Source of the DNA: JACVCJ01 sp052437175
Lineage (GTDB): Bacteria > Bacteroidota > Bacteroidia > CAIKAF01
DNA length: 64,000 bases
Direction: 5' to 3'
Assembly: GCA_052437175.1 (NCBI GenBank)
Contig: JBQVOK010000010.1
Span: 83,698 to 147,697, forward strand
Positions within the stretch are counted from its first letter, which is position 1, and each line of letters opens with the position of its first letter. Below, piece by piece: positions 1 through 8,383 of this stretch. The position numbers were made by a program, and so were the translations under genes. The notes below the pieces were generated by a model. It ran no database searches, was not told the DNA's origin, and was given only the letters and a program-made list of their open reading frames with translations.

Positions 1-444
1 GATGTGGGTACCGATCTCGATGCCCTTTAGTCCCAGCTGTGTGGCACAGCGTTCCAGTTCTTTTGCGGCCAGCTGCGGGTCCTGCATGGGCAGGGTGGCC
101 AGGCCGATGAAACGCTTGTGATCGTGCGCACAGCATTCGGCAATATGGTCGTTGAGATACTGCGCTACTTCCAGCGTGTCCTGCGGACGGGCCCAGTAAT
201 TGAACAGCACGGGAATGGTACTCAGCACCTGGGTATGAATTTCGGTGCGGGCCATATCCTCGAGCCGGCGGGCCGGGCTCCAGCAGTTATCTTCGATCTC
301 CCGGAAGAACTTGTCCCCGATCATCATACGGGCGCGGCAGGGCGCGTGATGGTGCAGGTGAACAAAACCCTCATAGCCGAATTTCTGGCTGTACAGGGGC
401 ATTTTTTCGGGCATGATATGCGTATGAATATCCACGTTGAGCAT
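1..444 (-). CDS. ACMSD-like amidohydrolase, N-terminal part (runs off the window)
   Basis: Translated from the ATG at 444, the frame stays open for 148 codons to the window edge, so only the N-terminal half is present. It opens with a metal-binding HTH motif (residues 7-9, in DIHTHIMP). It then follows the layout of 2-amino-3-carboxymuconate-6-semialdehyde decarboxylase (ACMSD), with blocks such as ENCW, LSTIPVLFNYWARPQDTL and LATLPMQDP. ACMSD diverts the kynurenine-pathway intermediate away from quinolinate and NAD. The gene starts 57 nt after the LysE-type exporter stop on the same strand and may be co-transcribed with it. The family call is strong; substrate identity is inferred, because related decarboxylases share this fold. 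Confidence 0.8.
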   Translation of the reverse strand, partial: MLNVDIHTHIMPEKMPLYSQKFGYEGFVHLHHHAPCRARMMIGDKFFREIEDNCWSPARRLEDMARTEIHTQVLSTIPVLFNYWARPQDTLEVAQYLNDHIAECCAHDHKRFIGLATLPMQDPQLAAKELERCATQLGLKGIEIGTHI

Positions 445-501
445 GCCTGCAAAGTAAGGGAAAATAATATGAATCGGAACCGGGCCGGCGAAGCCGGAAG
501 A

Positions 502-1146
502 TTAAATTTTGCCCATAAAGGCCCGTACCAGCAGTACTATGGCAAAAGCGACAAAAATGACCCCGATGATTCGGTTGGCCTTATCGATCTTATCGTGGGT
601 AACAAAGTTGCGCATCTTTTTGGCAAACCAGGCCTTCAGGATGTCCAGCCCGAAAACGATACCCAGCGTGGACCCGAACTGTCCCCAGACCAGTTCCGCA
701 TCGCCCTCGTACAGGGTTACGGCCGCACCCACCGTAGTGATCCAGAAGAGCAGCACCGAAGGATTGAGCAGATTGTAGAAAAACCCCTTTATGGCTAATA
801 AAAAAGGGTTACTGCGCTGCAATTCCAGCTCGGATACCTTATCCTTGGCCTTGTCGGAAGCCAGTTTTCGGTCGGGCAGTATCTTTAGCACGCCCATGAC
901 AATGAGAATGATGCTGCCGCCGATAATAAAATAAAGGCGGTTCTGCCGGTCCTCGAGCAGGGCTGCCATACCCAGGTAAGATACCAGGATGCACACCGCA
1001 TCGCTGAGAATAATGCCCAGGTCCAGGTAGATGGCCGAGCGGAAACCTTCTTTAATGCTTACGTTGATGAGAATAAAGAACACGGGCCCGATAAGTACGC
1101 TGAGGAGCAGACCTAACAAAATGCCGTTTCTTATTGCCTCAAACAT
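502..1146 (-). CDS. LysE-family transporter
   Basis: A 214-residue, very hydrophobic protein with about six membrane segments. The first helix carries the GPVF signature near residues 20-23, as in LysE/RhtB-type amino-acid exporters, and the length matches that family (about 200-220). It would sit in the inner membrane and export amino acids or related small molecules; the substrate cannot be read from sequence. It begins 4 nt after the GH3-like gene stop and is almost certainly translated from the same message. A GH3-type enzyme makes amino-acid conjugates in plants, so export of such a product is possible but speculative. Confidence 0.8.
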   Translation of the reverse strand: MFEAIRNGILLGLLLSVLIGPVFFILINVSIKEGFRSAIYLDLGIILSDAVCILVSYLGMAALLEDRQNRLYFIIGGSIILIVMGVLKILPDRKLASDKAKDKVSELELQRSNPFLLAIKGFFYNLLNPSVLLFWITTVGAAVTLYEGDAELVWGQFGSTLGIVFGLDILKAWFAKKMRNFVTHDKIDKANRIIGVIFVAFAIVLLVRAFMGKI

Positions 1147-1150
1147 AGGA

Positions 1151-2683
1151 TCAGCGTGTTTCTTTTAAAAAGTCCATCCAGGCCTGCAGGCGTTCGCCCT
1201 TCATGACACGTGGAAATTTATTCTGGGAGCCCATCCGGCCTATTTTTTCCATGTAACGGTAAAAGAGTTCCGAAGGAACGGTCTCTACACTGATGTCGGC
1301 CAGGGCATGCCGGCGTTCCACCGCATAATCGTCATTCAGGCGGCACAGCTCTTCGTCGATGGCCTTTGCCAGTTCGGCCTTGTCCACGGGCTCGTCTACC
1401 CCCACGTACCATTTGTGTGCAAATAATGTGCCATGCGGCACGCCGCCTACGGTAAACTCCTGCACGGGGATATTGAACTTTTCGGACACGTGCCCGATGG
1501 CTGCGTTCATATTGTCTACCGAAAGGTGTTCGCCGCAGAGGCTCAGAAAGAACTTTGTACGGCCCGTGATCAGGATCTCGGCGTGTTCCAGGCTGGTAAA
1601 ACGTATGGTATCGCCCAGCAGGTAACGCCAGGTGCCCGCGCAGGTGGAGATAAGAACGGCGTATTCCTCGCCTTCCTTTACTTCGCCGATCCACAAGGTA
1701 TCGGGGTTCTCCACCAGGTTGCCCTCATCGGTAAAGTTTTTGGTATTGAAGGGAATAAATTCAAAAAAGATGCCGTTGTCCAGCACCAGTTTCATCCCTT
1801 TGCAGTTTTTGCGGCTCTGGTAGGCCAGGAAGCCTTCGGAAGCCAGGTAGGTCTCTATGTATTCCAGGGGATGGGCCAGCAGCTTTTCGAAGCCTTTTTT
1901 ATACGGCTCAAAGCTCACGCCTCCGTGTGTGTACACAGAGAGGTTGGGCCACATTTCGTGGATATTCTTCAGGTTATAGCGCTGTATGATCTTTTCCAGC
2001 GTGATCTGCAGCCATGCGGGCACGCCTACGATGGCACTGATGTCCCACTGGGGTGCGTTTTCCACCACTTTTTCGATCTTACGGTTCCAGTCGCGTTCGC
2101 GGGCGATCTCTTTGCCGGGCTTGTAAAAAGCATGGAACCACATGGGAATATTGGCCTGCGAAATACCGCTCAGGTCACCTTCGTAATAATGATCTTTCTC
2201 TACCAGGTCAGTAGATCCGCCCAGCATCAGGATGCCTTTTTCGAAGAAATTATCGGGCAGGTCGTAATTGGATAAAGTCAGGATCTGCCGCATACTGGTA
2301 CGCGTATTGCAACGCAGCAGATCGGCCGTAATGGGTATACGCTTGGACGCACTTTCGGAGGTGCCGGAGCTGAGCGCAAAATACTTGATCTTGCCCGGCC
2401 AGCAGATGTCTTCGTGTCCTTCCAGCGTCTTGCACCACCATTCGTTATACAGTTTATTGTAATCGAAAACGGGCACTTTGCGGCGGAATTCCTGCACTAC
2501 ATCGGCACTTTCGAGTATTTTCGAATAGCCGTAGAACGTTCCGAATGCCGTATGCTGTGCTTTGGAAAGCAGTTTTACGAGCGTTTTGGTCTGTTGCTTT
2601 TTGTAGCTGGGTTTTCGCCGGACCTTTTCTATGGTTTTGGGCAGTTTTATGGCCCGTTTCAGTACTTTTCCTATAATCGCCAT
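1151..2683 (-). CDS. GH3 auxin-responsive promoter family protein (acyl-adenylating enzyme)
   Basis: A 510-residue protein matching the bacterial GH3 family, relatives of plant enzymes that adenylate a carboxylic acid and join it to an amino acid. The nucleotide-binding loop SSGTSE lies at residues 105-110. Later blocks typical of the family include YLASEGF, the RYLLGDTIRF strand-turn and ITGRTKFFLSLCGEHLS near the hinge to the C-terminal domain. It is cytosolic by composition. The gene follows purD by 43 nt and precedes the LysE-like exporter by 4 nt. The reaction in Bacteroidota is not established; the family call is firm and the function is open. Confidence 0.85.
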   Translation of the reverse strand: MAIIGKVLKRAIKLPKTIEKVRRKPSYKKQQTKTLVKLLSKAQHTAFGTFYGYSKILESADVVQEFRRKVPVFDYNKLYNEWWCKTLEGHEDICWPGKIKYFALSSGTSESASKRIPITADLLRCNTRTSMRQILTLSNYDLPDNFFEKGILMLGGSTDLVEKDHYYEGDLSGISQANIPMWFHAFYKPGKEIARERDWNRKIEKVVENAPQWDISAIVGVPAWLQITLEKIIQRYNLKNIHEMWPNLSVYTHGGVSFEPYKKGFEKLLAHPLEYIETYLASEGFLAYQSRKNCKGMKLVLDNGIFFEFIPFNTKNFTDEGNLVENPDTLWIGEVKEGEEYAVLISTCAGTWRYLLGDTIRFTSLEHAEILITGRTKFFLSLCGEHLSVDNMNAAIGHVSEKFNIPVQEFTVGGVPHGTLFAHKWYVGVDEPVDKAELAKAIDEELCRLNDDYAVERRHALADISVETVPSELFYRYMEKIGRMGSQNKFPRVMKGERLQAWMDFLKETR

Positions 2684-2726
2684 CGCATCACAAGTTACAA
2701 TTTTCCCGGGGGACTTTCAATATTGC

Positions 2727-4007
2727 TTAATTCGTATCTACATCAAAGCCTATGTCCCGCCGGAAATATTTCCCCTCGAACGCTATATTATCGATGCTGG
2801 CATAGGATTTAGCAAGAGCTTCTTTCAGGGTTTTACCAAAGGAGGTAACGGCGAGTACCCTTCCGCCGGAAGTAAGCACCCGGTTGCCGTCCTTACGTGT
2901 TCCGGCGTGGAATACCAGGCTGTCGTTCACGGTTTCGAGCCCGCTGATCGAAAAGCCGGTAGGATACTGGTCCGGGTATCCGCCCGAGGCCACTACTACG
3001 GTGCAGGCCGCACGGGGATCCGTCTTTATCTCCAAGGTATCAAGGGTTTCGTTCTCGATGGCCTCAAAAATATCGAGCACATCGGTCTGTATCCGCGGAA
3101 ACACCACTTCAGTCTCCGGGTCGCCCATGCGGCAGTTGTATTCAATTACGAACGGTTCGCCGCCCACGATCATCAGTCCAACGTAAATGAATCCCTTGTA
3201 AATGATGTTCTCGGCTTCCAGTCCGCGGATGGTAGGTTCAATAACGCGGCGGATCACTTTTTCGGTCAGTTCTTCGGTAGCAAAGGGCACGGGCGAAATG
3301 GCGCCCATTCCACCGGTATTAAGCCCCGTATCGCCTTCCCCGATGCGTTTGTAATCTTTGGCGGTGGGCAGCAGGCGGTAATTTTTACCGTCGGTCACCA
3401 CAAAATAGCTGCATTCGATCCCTTTCAGGAACTGTTCGATGACCACTTTGGAGCCTGCATCGCCGAATTTACTTTCGGCCACCATGGCAGCCAGTTCGCG
3501 TTTGGCATCGTCGGCATCGTCGAGGATCAGTACGCCCTTACCGGCCGCAGGGCCATCGGCCTTGAGCACATAAGGCGCCCGCAGCGAGTCGATGAAATTA
3601 AAGCCCTGGTACAGGTTCTCCCGCGTAAAGGTTTTATAGGCGGCCGTGGGAATGTTATGGCGCTCCATAAATTCTTTGGCAAAATCCTTGCTGCCTTCCA
3701 GCATGGCACCGGCCTGTGAGGGGCCGATCACGGCAATATGCGCCGTGTCCACGTCAGATTTTACCTGGTCGTAAATACCGTTGATGAGGGGGACCTCGGG
3801 ACCTACAACAATACACTCAATGTTTTTTTCGAGACAGAAGGCCTTGATCTCGGCGGCCGTTTTCAGGTCCGGTTTTACGTTCTCGCCGCATTGCGCCGTA
3901 CCCGGATTGCCCGGTGTAATGTACAATGTGCCGATACGGCGACTCTGACGGATGGAATATGCCATGGCGTGTTCGCGACCTCCGCTCCCTAATAACAATA
4001 CATTCAT
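2727..4007 (-). CDS. purD: Phosphoribosylamine--glycine ligase
   Basis: A 426-residue protein of the usual PurD length. It opens with the GSGGREHA loop and shows an ATP-grasp core: the AAGKGV region near residue 155, NTGGMGA around 230, and EYNCRMGDPETE around 290. It catalyses the ATP-dependent joining of glycine to 5-phosphoribosylamine in purine synthesis. It lies first in a same-strand group followed by the GH3-like gene (43 nt), the LysE-type exporter and the ACMSD-like gene. Co-transcription of purine synthesis with the downstream genes is suggested only by spacing. The ATG at 4007 gives the canonical N-terminus MNVLLLGSGG. Confidence 0.96.
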   Translation of the reverse strand: MNVLLLGSGGREHAMAYSIRQSRRIGTLYITPGNPGTAQCGENVKPDLKTAAEIKAFCLEKNIECIVVGPEVPLINGIYDQVKSDVDTAHIAVIGPSQAGAMLEGSKDFAKEFMERHNIPTAAYKTFTRENLYQGFNFIDSLRAPYVLKADGPAAGKGVLILDDADDAKRELAAMVAESKFGDAGSKVVIEQFLKGIECSYFVVTDGKNYRLLPTAKDYKRIGEGDTGLNTGGMGAISPVPFATEELTEKVIRRVIEPTIRGLEAENIIYKGFIYVGLMIVGGEPFVIEYNCRMGDPETEVVFPRIQTDVLDIFEAIENETLDTLEIKTDPRAACTVVVASGGYPDQYPTGFSISGLETVNDSLVFHAGTRKDGNRVLTSGGRVLAVTSFGKTLKEALAKSYASIDNIAFEGKYFRRDIGFDVDTN

Positions 4008-4162
4008 GAGATATATGTTGATTCAGCACAAAAATGTAAAAAAAACACGGGATTTACTAAGGTTTTTCGATTTCAAAGTGCCTGCAGCGCACTAAAACCC
4101 GGCAAAACCCGATGGCCGTCCGAAAAAAAAGCGTACCCGCGCGGCTGCTTCATTTATAATCC

Positions 4163-4170
4163 TATCTTTG
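4163..4170 (+). promoter_or_regulatory. Putative -7 promoter element TATCTTTG
   Basis: TATCTTTG matches the Bacteroidota -7 consensus TAnnTTTG exactly and lies 17 nt before the ATG at 4188. No clear -33 TTG is seen at the usual spacing. Confidence 0.5.
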
Positions 4171-4187
4171 AATAAAGTACCCTGTTC

Positions 4188-4727
4188 ATGACAAAAGCTA
4201 TTCTTCTCCTGTTACTGAGCGCCCTGCCGCTTCTGTTGTCTGCGCAGACCTACAAGGCGTATCCGCTGGGAGAAAGCGGCTGCCAGGCATCGTTTCCCTG
4301 CGCCGCGCCGCAGGCCGTGCTGGAATATTCGCCCGACAGCTCGGAAGTATACACATCCGAATGCAGCTACCAGAATGTTTTCTACAGTCTGATCTGTGTA
4401 AAACTGGCTCCGGATGTGCGTATACAGCTGTTGTCGCCCAACGATTACGACACCCTGCTTACCCATTACCTGGAGTACCTGAAAAGTGCCTTTCATATTG
4501 CCGCATCCAGTGGTATTGAGTACAACCGGGTGCTGGCCGAACACCGGGATGCCCGGGGCGTAAGCGAACTATGGATAGACACGGGAGATGCCGAATGGGA
4601 AGTAAGTGCCTGGTGCAATGGCAAATACCTTTCGGTACACATGGTGTACATGATGGAAGGCCAGATACCCGCCGAGAAGAAAGCGTTCAACAGAACGTTT
4701 TTGAATGGTATACGTTTTCCTAAATAA
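4188..4727 (+). CDS. Secreted protein of unknown function
   Basis: A 179-residue protein with a clear N-terminal signal peptide (hydrophobic LLLLLLSALPLLLS, likely cleavage after SAQ near residue 20). The mature part has three well-separated cysteines (SGCQASFPC, then SECSY) and otherwise no motif I recognise. It is expected in the periplasm or outside the cell. The gene stands alone between divergent purD and rpoN. A TAnnTTTG element sits 17 nt upstream of the ATG. I cannot assign a function. Confidence 0.75.
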   Translation: MTKAILLLLLSALPLLLSAQTYKAYPLGESGCQASFPCAAPQAVLEYSPDSSEVYTSECSYQNVFYSLICVKLAPDVRIQLLSPNDYDTLLTHYLEYLKSAFHIAASSGIEYNRVLAEHRDARGVSELWIDTGDAEWEVSAWCNGKYLSVHMVYMMEGQIPAEKKAFNRTFLNGIRFPK

Positions 4728-4811
4728 TTCAAGGTGAAGCCCGGCAGGGTTTTTAACCTAACTTTATCCCGAAACCTTCTTTCACCACAGCCTGAAATCG
4801 GGCTTTAGTTG

Positions 4812-4819
4812 TATTTTTG
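4812..4819 (+). promoter_or_regulatory. Putative rpoN -7 promoter element TATTTTTG
   Basis: An exact match to TAnnTTTG, 36 nt before the ATG at 4856. An alternative upstream ATG in frame at 4817 lies inside this element and so would be at or before the transcription start. This favours 4856 as the real rpoN start. Confidence 0.5.
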
Positions 4820-4855
4820 TTCGAAACAAAACAAGTAACACGCAGAGAGGTCAAC

Positions 4856-6337
4856 ATGCTGAAGCAGGGTTTAACACAAAAACTCAATCAAAAATTATCA
4901 CCACAGCAGATTCAGCTGGTAAAGCTGCTCGAAATTCCTACCGACGAATTCGAGAAGCGTATCAAAGAAGAGCTGGAGGCCAATCCTTCCCTGGAAGGTG
5001 ACCTCGACTATTCGGCCAGTGAGAACGGGGAGGATAATTATTCGTCTTCAGACAGTGAGGATAGCTCTTACGAAGAAAGCGCCAGCTCCGAAGATGTAGA
5101 CCTGCAGAAGACCGAAGAAGTGATCGACCTTTCCGATTACCTCAACAGCGAAGACGACGGTTACCGCAGTTATTCCGGCAATTACGGCGGCGACGACGAG
5201 CGTACCGAAACCCCGCTTTCGCAGACGGAGACCTTCCTGGACCACCTGCATACCCAGCTTTCGCTGAAAGAACTGCCCGAAAAGATCGTGACCATTGCCA
5301 CCACCATTATCGGTAATGTGGACGACGACGGCTATTTTAAACGTGACCTGGACGCTATTGCCGACGACCTGGCCTTCGGGCAGGGACTCGAATGTACCGA
5401 AGAAGAAGTACAGAAAGCCCTGCACATTGTACAGGAGTTTGACCCCGCCGGGGTGGCCGCCCGTTCCCTGCAGGAATGCCTGCTTTTGCAGCTGAAACGC
5501 TACAACGTACAGGAACCGGCCATTGCCTTTGCCATACAGATCCTGGAAGATTTCTACGACGAGTTTACCAAGAAACACTACGAAAAGATACAGCGCCGCC
5601 TCAATATCGACGACGATATGCTGCGCCTGGCCATAGACGAGATCCTGCACCTGAACCCCAAACCAGGCAATGCCTTTAATACGGGCAGCAAGAACTACCG
5701 CAGCATCATACCCGATTTTATCCTCAGTATCGAGGAAGGCGAAATGCACCTGGCCCTGAATGCCAAGAACGCCCCGCAGCTGCGCATCAGTCCGTACTAT
5801 GCACGCATGTTCGACGATTACAGCAAGACCCGCAGCAACAAAGAGGCCGTGCAGTTCATCAAGCAGAAGATCGACAGTGCCCGCTGGTTCATCGACGCCG
5901 TAAAACAGCGCCAGGATACCCTGATGGCCGTTATGCAGGCCATACTCGAATACCAGTACGACTACTTTAAAGAGGGCGACGAAACACGGCTGCGTCCCAT
6001 GGTACTGCAGAATATCTCCGACCGCGTAAACCTGGATATTTCTACCGTTTCGCGCGTTACGCAGGACAAATACATCGATACGCCCTACGGCATCAAACCC
6101 ATCAAGAGTTTCTTCAGCGAAAGCCTTTCTACCGACAGCGGCGAAGAAGTTTCTACCCGCGAAGTAAAGAAGATCCTGAGCGACCTGATCGGGGCCGAAA
6201 ACAAGCGCAAACCGCTCACCGACGACAAACTGGCCGAAATTCTCCAGGAAAAGGGCTACAACATTGCCCGCCGTACCGTGGCCAAATACCGCGAGCAGCT
6301 GGATATTGCCGTGGCCAGGCTTAGGAAGGAGCTGTAA
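4856..6337 (+). CDS. rpoN: RNA polymerase sigma-54 factor
   Basis: From the ATG at 4856 (preceded by AGAGAGG) the product is 493 residues. Region I starts MLKQGLTQKLNQKLSPQQIQ, the glutamine- and leucine-rich activator-interacting segment. An acidic, serine-rich region II (about residues 50-115) follows, then the core-binding region. The C-terminus carries the RpoN box ARRTVAKYRE, which contacts the -24 promoter element. Sigma-54 directs transcription that needs an AAA+ activator. In-frame codons upstream to 4817 overlap the promoter and add 13 unlikely residues. The gene appears to be a single transcription unit ending at the shared terminator near 6500. Confidence 0.95.
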   Translation: MLKQGLTQKLNQKLSPQQIQLVKLLEIPTDEFEKRIKEELEANPSLEGDLDYSASENGEDNYSSSDSEDSSYEESASSEDVDLQKTEEVIDLSDYLNSEDDGYRSYSGNYGGDDERTETPLSQTETFLDHLHTQLSLKELPEKIVTIATTIIGNVDDDGYFKRDLDAIADDLAFGQGLECTEEEVQKALHIVQEFDPAGVAARSLQECLLLQLKRYNVQEPAIAFAIQILEDFYDEFTKKHYEKIQRRLNIDDDMLRLAIDEILHLNPKPGNAFNTGSKNYRSIIPDFILSIEEGEMHLALNAKNAPQLRISPYYARMFDDYSKTRSNKEAVQFIKQKIDSARWFIDAVKQRQDTLMAVMQAILEYQYDYFKEGDETRLRPMVLQNISDRVNLDISTVSRVTQDKYIDTPYGIKPIKSFFSESLSTDSGEEVSTREVKKILSDLIGAENKRKPLTDDKLAEILQEKGYNIARRTVAKYREQLDIAVARLRKEL

Positions 6338-6498
6338 GCTATGAGCTGGAAGCTCACATCCCGTAACAACTTAAACTACAATCCAATAGACTTAGGCTAA
6401 TAGCTAATACCCCGGCTTTCTGTACTAACGCTATTGGCACCCTACGTTCGCTATAAGCTACCCGCTTCAAGCTTTTTTTTTGATACGCGTATCAAAAA

Positions 6499-6526
6499 AA
6501 AAGCCCCCGTTTCCGGAGGCTTTTTT
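6499..6526. terminator. Bidirectional rho-independent terminator between rpoN and coxA
   Basis: A 7-bp stem with one mismatch (GCCCCCG at 6503-6509, CGGAGGC at 6514-6520) has an A-run on the left and T-run on the right. It can end rpoN on the plus strand and, with a nine-T run, coxA on the minus strand. A short palindrome GATACGCGTATC lies just left of it at 6482-6493. Confidence 0.8.
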
Positions 6527-6529
6527 CTA

Positions 6530-8356
6530 TTAATGATGTTCGTTTGCTTTTTCGTGGTCGCGGAGCGGAACGTTCTGAGGAATGAAATCCTCTTCTTCGC
6601 CCGGCAGTGAGAAATCGTACGGCCAGCGGTGTACTTCCGGAATTTCGCCCGGCCAGTTACCGTGGATATGTTCCACCGGAGTTGTCCATTCCAGGGTAGT
6701 GCCTTTCCATGGGTTCTGCGGAGCTTTAGGTCCTTTCCAGATGCTGTAGAAGAAGTTGAAGATGAACACAACCTGTGCCAGACCGCCGATGATAACAAAG
6801 ATGGTGATGAGTACGTTCAGGTCCTGCAGGTGGTCGAACATCGGGAAGGCCGTGTTTGAATAGTAACGGCGCGGTACACCGGCCAGACCCAGGTAGTGCA
6901 TCGGCCAGAATACGCCGTAGGCACAGATAAAGGTCACCCAGAAGTGTACATAACCCAGTTTGTTATTCATCATCCGTCCGTACATTTTGGGAAACCAGTG
7001 GTACACCCCGGCAATGATACCGAAGAGCGATGCCACACCCATTACCAGGTGGAAGTGGGCCACTACAAAGTACGTGTGGTGCACGTTAATGTCCAGTGCG
7101 CTGTCACCCAGGATGATACCCGTAAGACCACCGGAGATGAACAGGGAAACGATACCGATGGCAAAAAGCATACCCGGCGAGAAGATGATGTTACCTCTCC
7201 ACAGCGTGGTAATATAGTTGAAGGCTTTAATGGCCGACGGAATAGCGATAAGCAGTGTGGTAAAGGTAAAGATGGAACCGATGAAGGGGTCCATACCCGT
7301 TACGAACATGTGGTGCCCCCATACGATGAACGAGAGGAAGGCGATGGCCAGTATCGAGGCCACCATGGCACGGTAACCGAAGATAGGCTTACGGCTCATG
7401 GTAGAAATGATCTCAGAGGCTATACCCAGGGCCGGCAGAAGTACGATGTATACCTCGGGGTGACCCAGGAACCAGAAAAGGTGCTGGAACAGTACGGGCG
7501 AACCGCCGGTTTGCTCCAGGGCCTGACCGGAAATAAAGATATCCGAAAGGAAGAACGCCGTTCCGAAGCTGCGGTCGAAGATGAGCAGCAGGGCGGCAGC
7601 AAGCAGTACGGGGAAAGAAAGGATACCCAGGATGGCCGCCGTCATAAATGTCCAAACGGTAAGCGGCATACGGGTCATTTTCATACCTTTTGTACGGCAG
7701 TTGATCACGGTAGCTACGTAGTTAAGACCACCCAGCAGCGAAGAAATGATGAACAGCGCCATAGCGATGAGCCAGAGGGTCATACCCAGACCGGAGCCCG
7801 GTATTGCTTCCGGCAGTGCGGAAAGCGGCGGGTAGATCGTCCAGCCGGCAGAGGCGGGACCGCTCTCGATGAACAGGGAAACGATCATCAGTACGCTGGA
7901 AACAAAGAAGAACCAGTAAGAAAGCATGTTCATGAACGGGTTCACCATATCGCGTACACCCAGCTGAAGCGGGATCAGCAGGTTGGCATAGGTACCGGTA
8001 AGACCGGCCGTAAGCACGAAGAATACCATCAGGGTACCGTGCATGGTTACCAGCGAAAGGTAGAAGTTCGGGTCCAGCAGACCGCCTTCAGCCCATTTAC
8101 CCAGGAAAATTTCCGAGATTTTGAATGACTCTCCCGGCCAGGCAAGCTGCAGACGGAAGAACAGCGAAAGCATGAACGCCACCACGGCCATAAAAATAGC
8201 CGTAACGAGGAACTGCTTCGCGATCATTTTATGGTCCTGACTGAAAACGTACTTCGTAATGAAGGACTCTTTGTGCTCATGGTGGTCATGAGCATGTGCA
8301 TCATGCGTTACATGTGCGTTTTCTGCCGAAAGGTTATGTGTACTATCCATGGACAT
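6530..8356 (-). CDS. coxA: Cytochrome c oxidase subunit I
   Basis: A 608-residue polytopic membrane protein, the heme-copper oxidase core that reduces oxygen to water and pumps protons. The CuB/heme a3 motif HPEVYI lies near residues 299-304, the HH pair (WGHHMFV) near 349, and the HHTYFVVAHFHLVMG segment with further heme ligands near 425-435. The first 30 residues are histidine-rich and acidic (HDAHAHDHHEHKE), a soluble extension that could bind metal. It is the last gene of the act-cox operon, 27 nt after coxB, and ends in the terminator at 6499-6526. Confidence 0.96.
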   Translation of the reverse strand: MSMDSTHNLSAENAHVTHDAHAHDHHEHKESFITKYVFSQDHKMIAKQFLVTAIFMAVVAFMLSLFFRLQLAWPGESFKISEIFLGKWAEGGLLDPNFYLSLVTMHGTLMVFFVLTAGLTGTYANLLIPLQLGVRDMVNPFMNMLSYWFFFVSSVLMIVSLFIESGPASAGWTIYPPLSALPEAIPGSGLGMTLWLIAMALFIISSLLGGLNYVATVINCRTKGMKMTRMPLTVWTFMTAAILGILSFPVLLAAALLLIFDRSFGTAFFLSDIFISGQALEQTGGSPVLFQHLFWFLGHPEVYIVLLPALGIASEIISTMSRKPIFGYRAMVASILAIAFLSFIVWGHHMFVTGMDPFIGSIFTFTTLLIAIPSAIKAFNYITTLWRGNIIFSPGMLFAIGIVSLFISGGLTGIILGDSALDINVHHTYFVVAHFHLVMGVASLFGIIAGVYHWFPKMYGRMMNNKLGYVHFWVTFICAYGVFWPMHYLGLAGVPRRYYSNTAFPMFDHLQDLNVLITIFVIIGGLAQVVFIFNFFYSIWKGPKAPQNPWKGTTLEWTTPVEHIHGNWPGEIPEVHRWPYDFSLPGEEEDFIPQNVPLRDHEKANEHH

Positions 8357-8383
8357 TATTTCTTATAGTAACAGGTAATTTTA

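Noticed and set aside
118..798. A 226-codon plus-strand frame
   Set aside because: It spans the ends of the ACMSD-like and LysE-type genes on the other strand and matches no family.
4817..4855. N-terminal extension of RpoN from 4817
   Set aside because: The codons overlap an exact -7 promoter element, and RpoN normally starts MLKQ-like.
6896..8128. A 410-codon plus-strand frame with many His, Glu, Lys
   Set aside because: Exact shadow of coxA.
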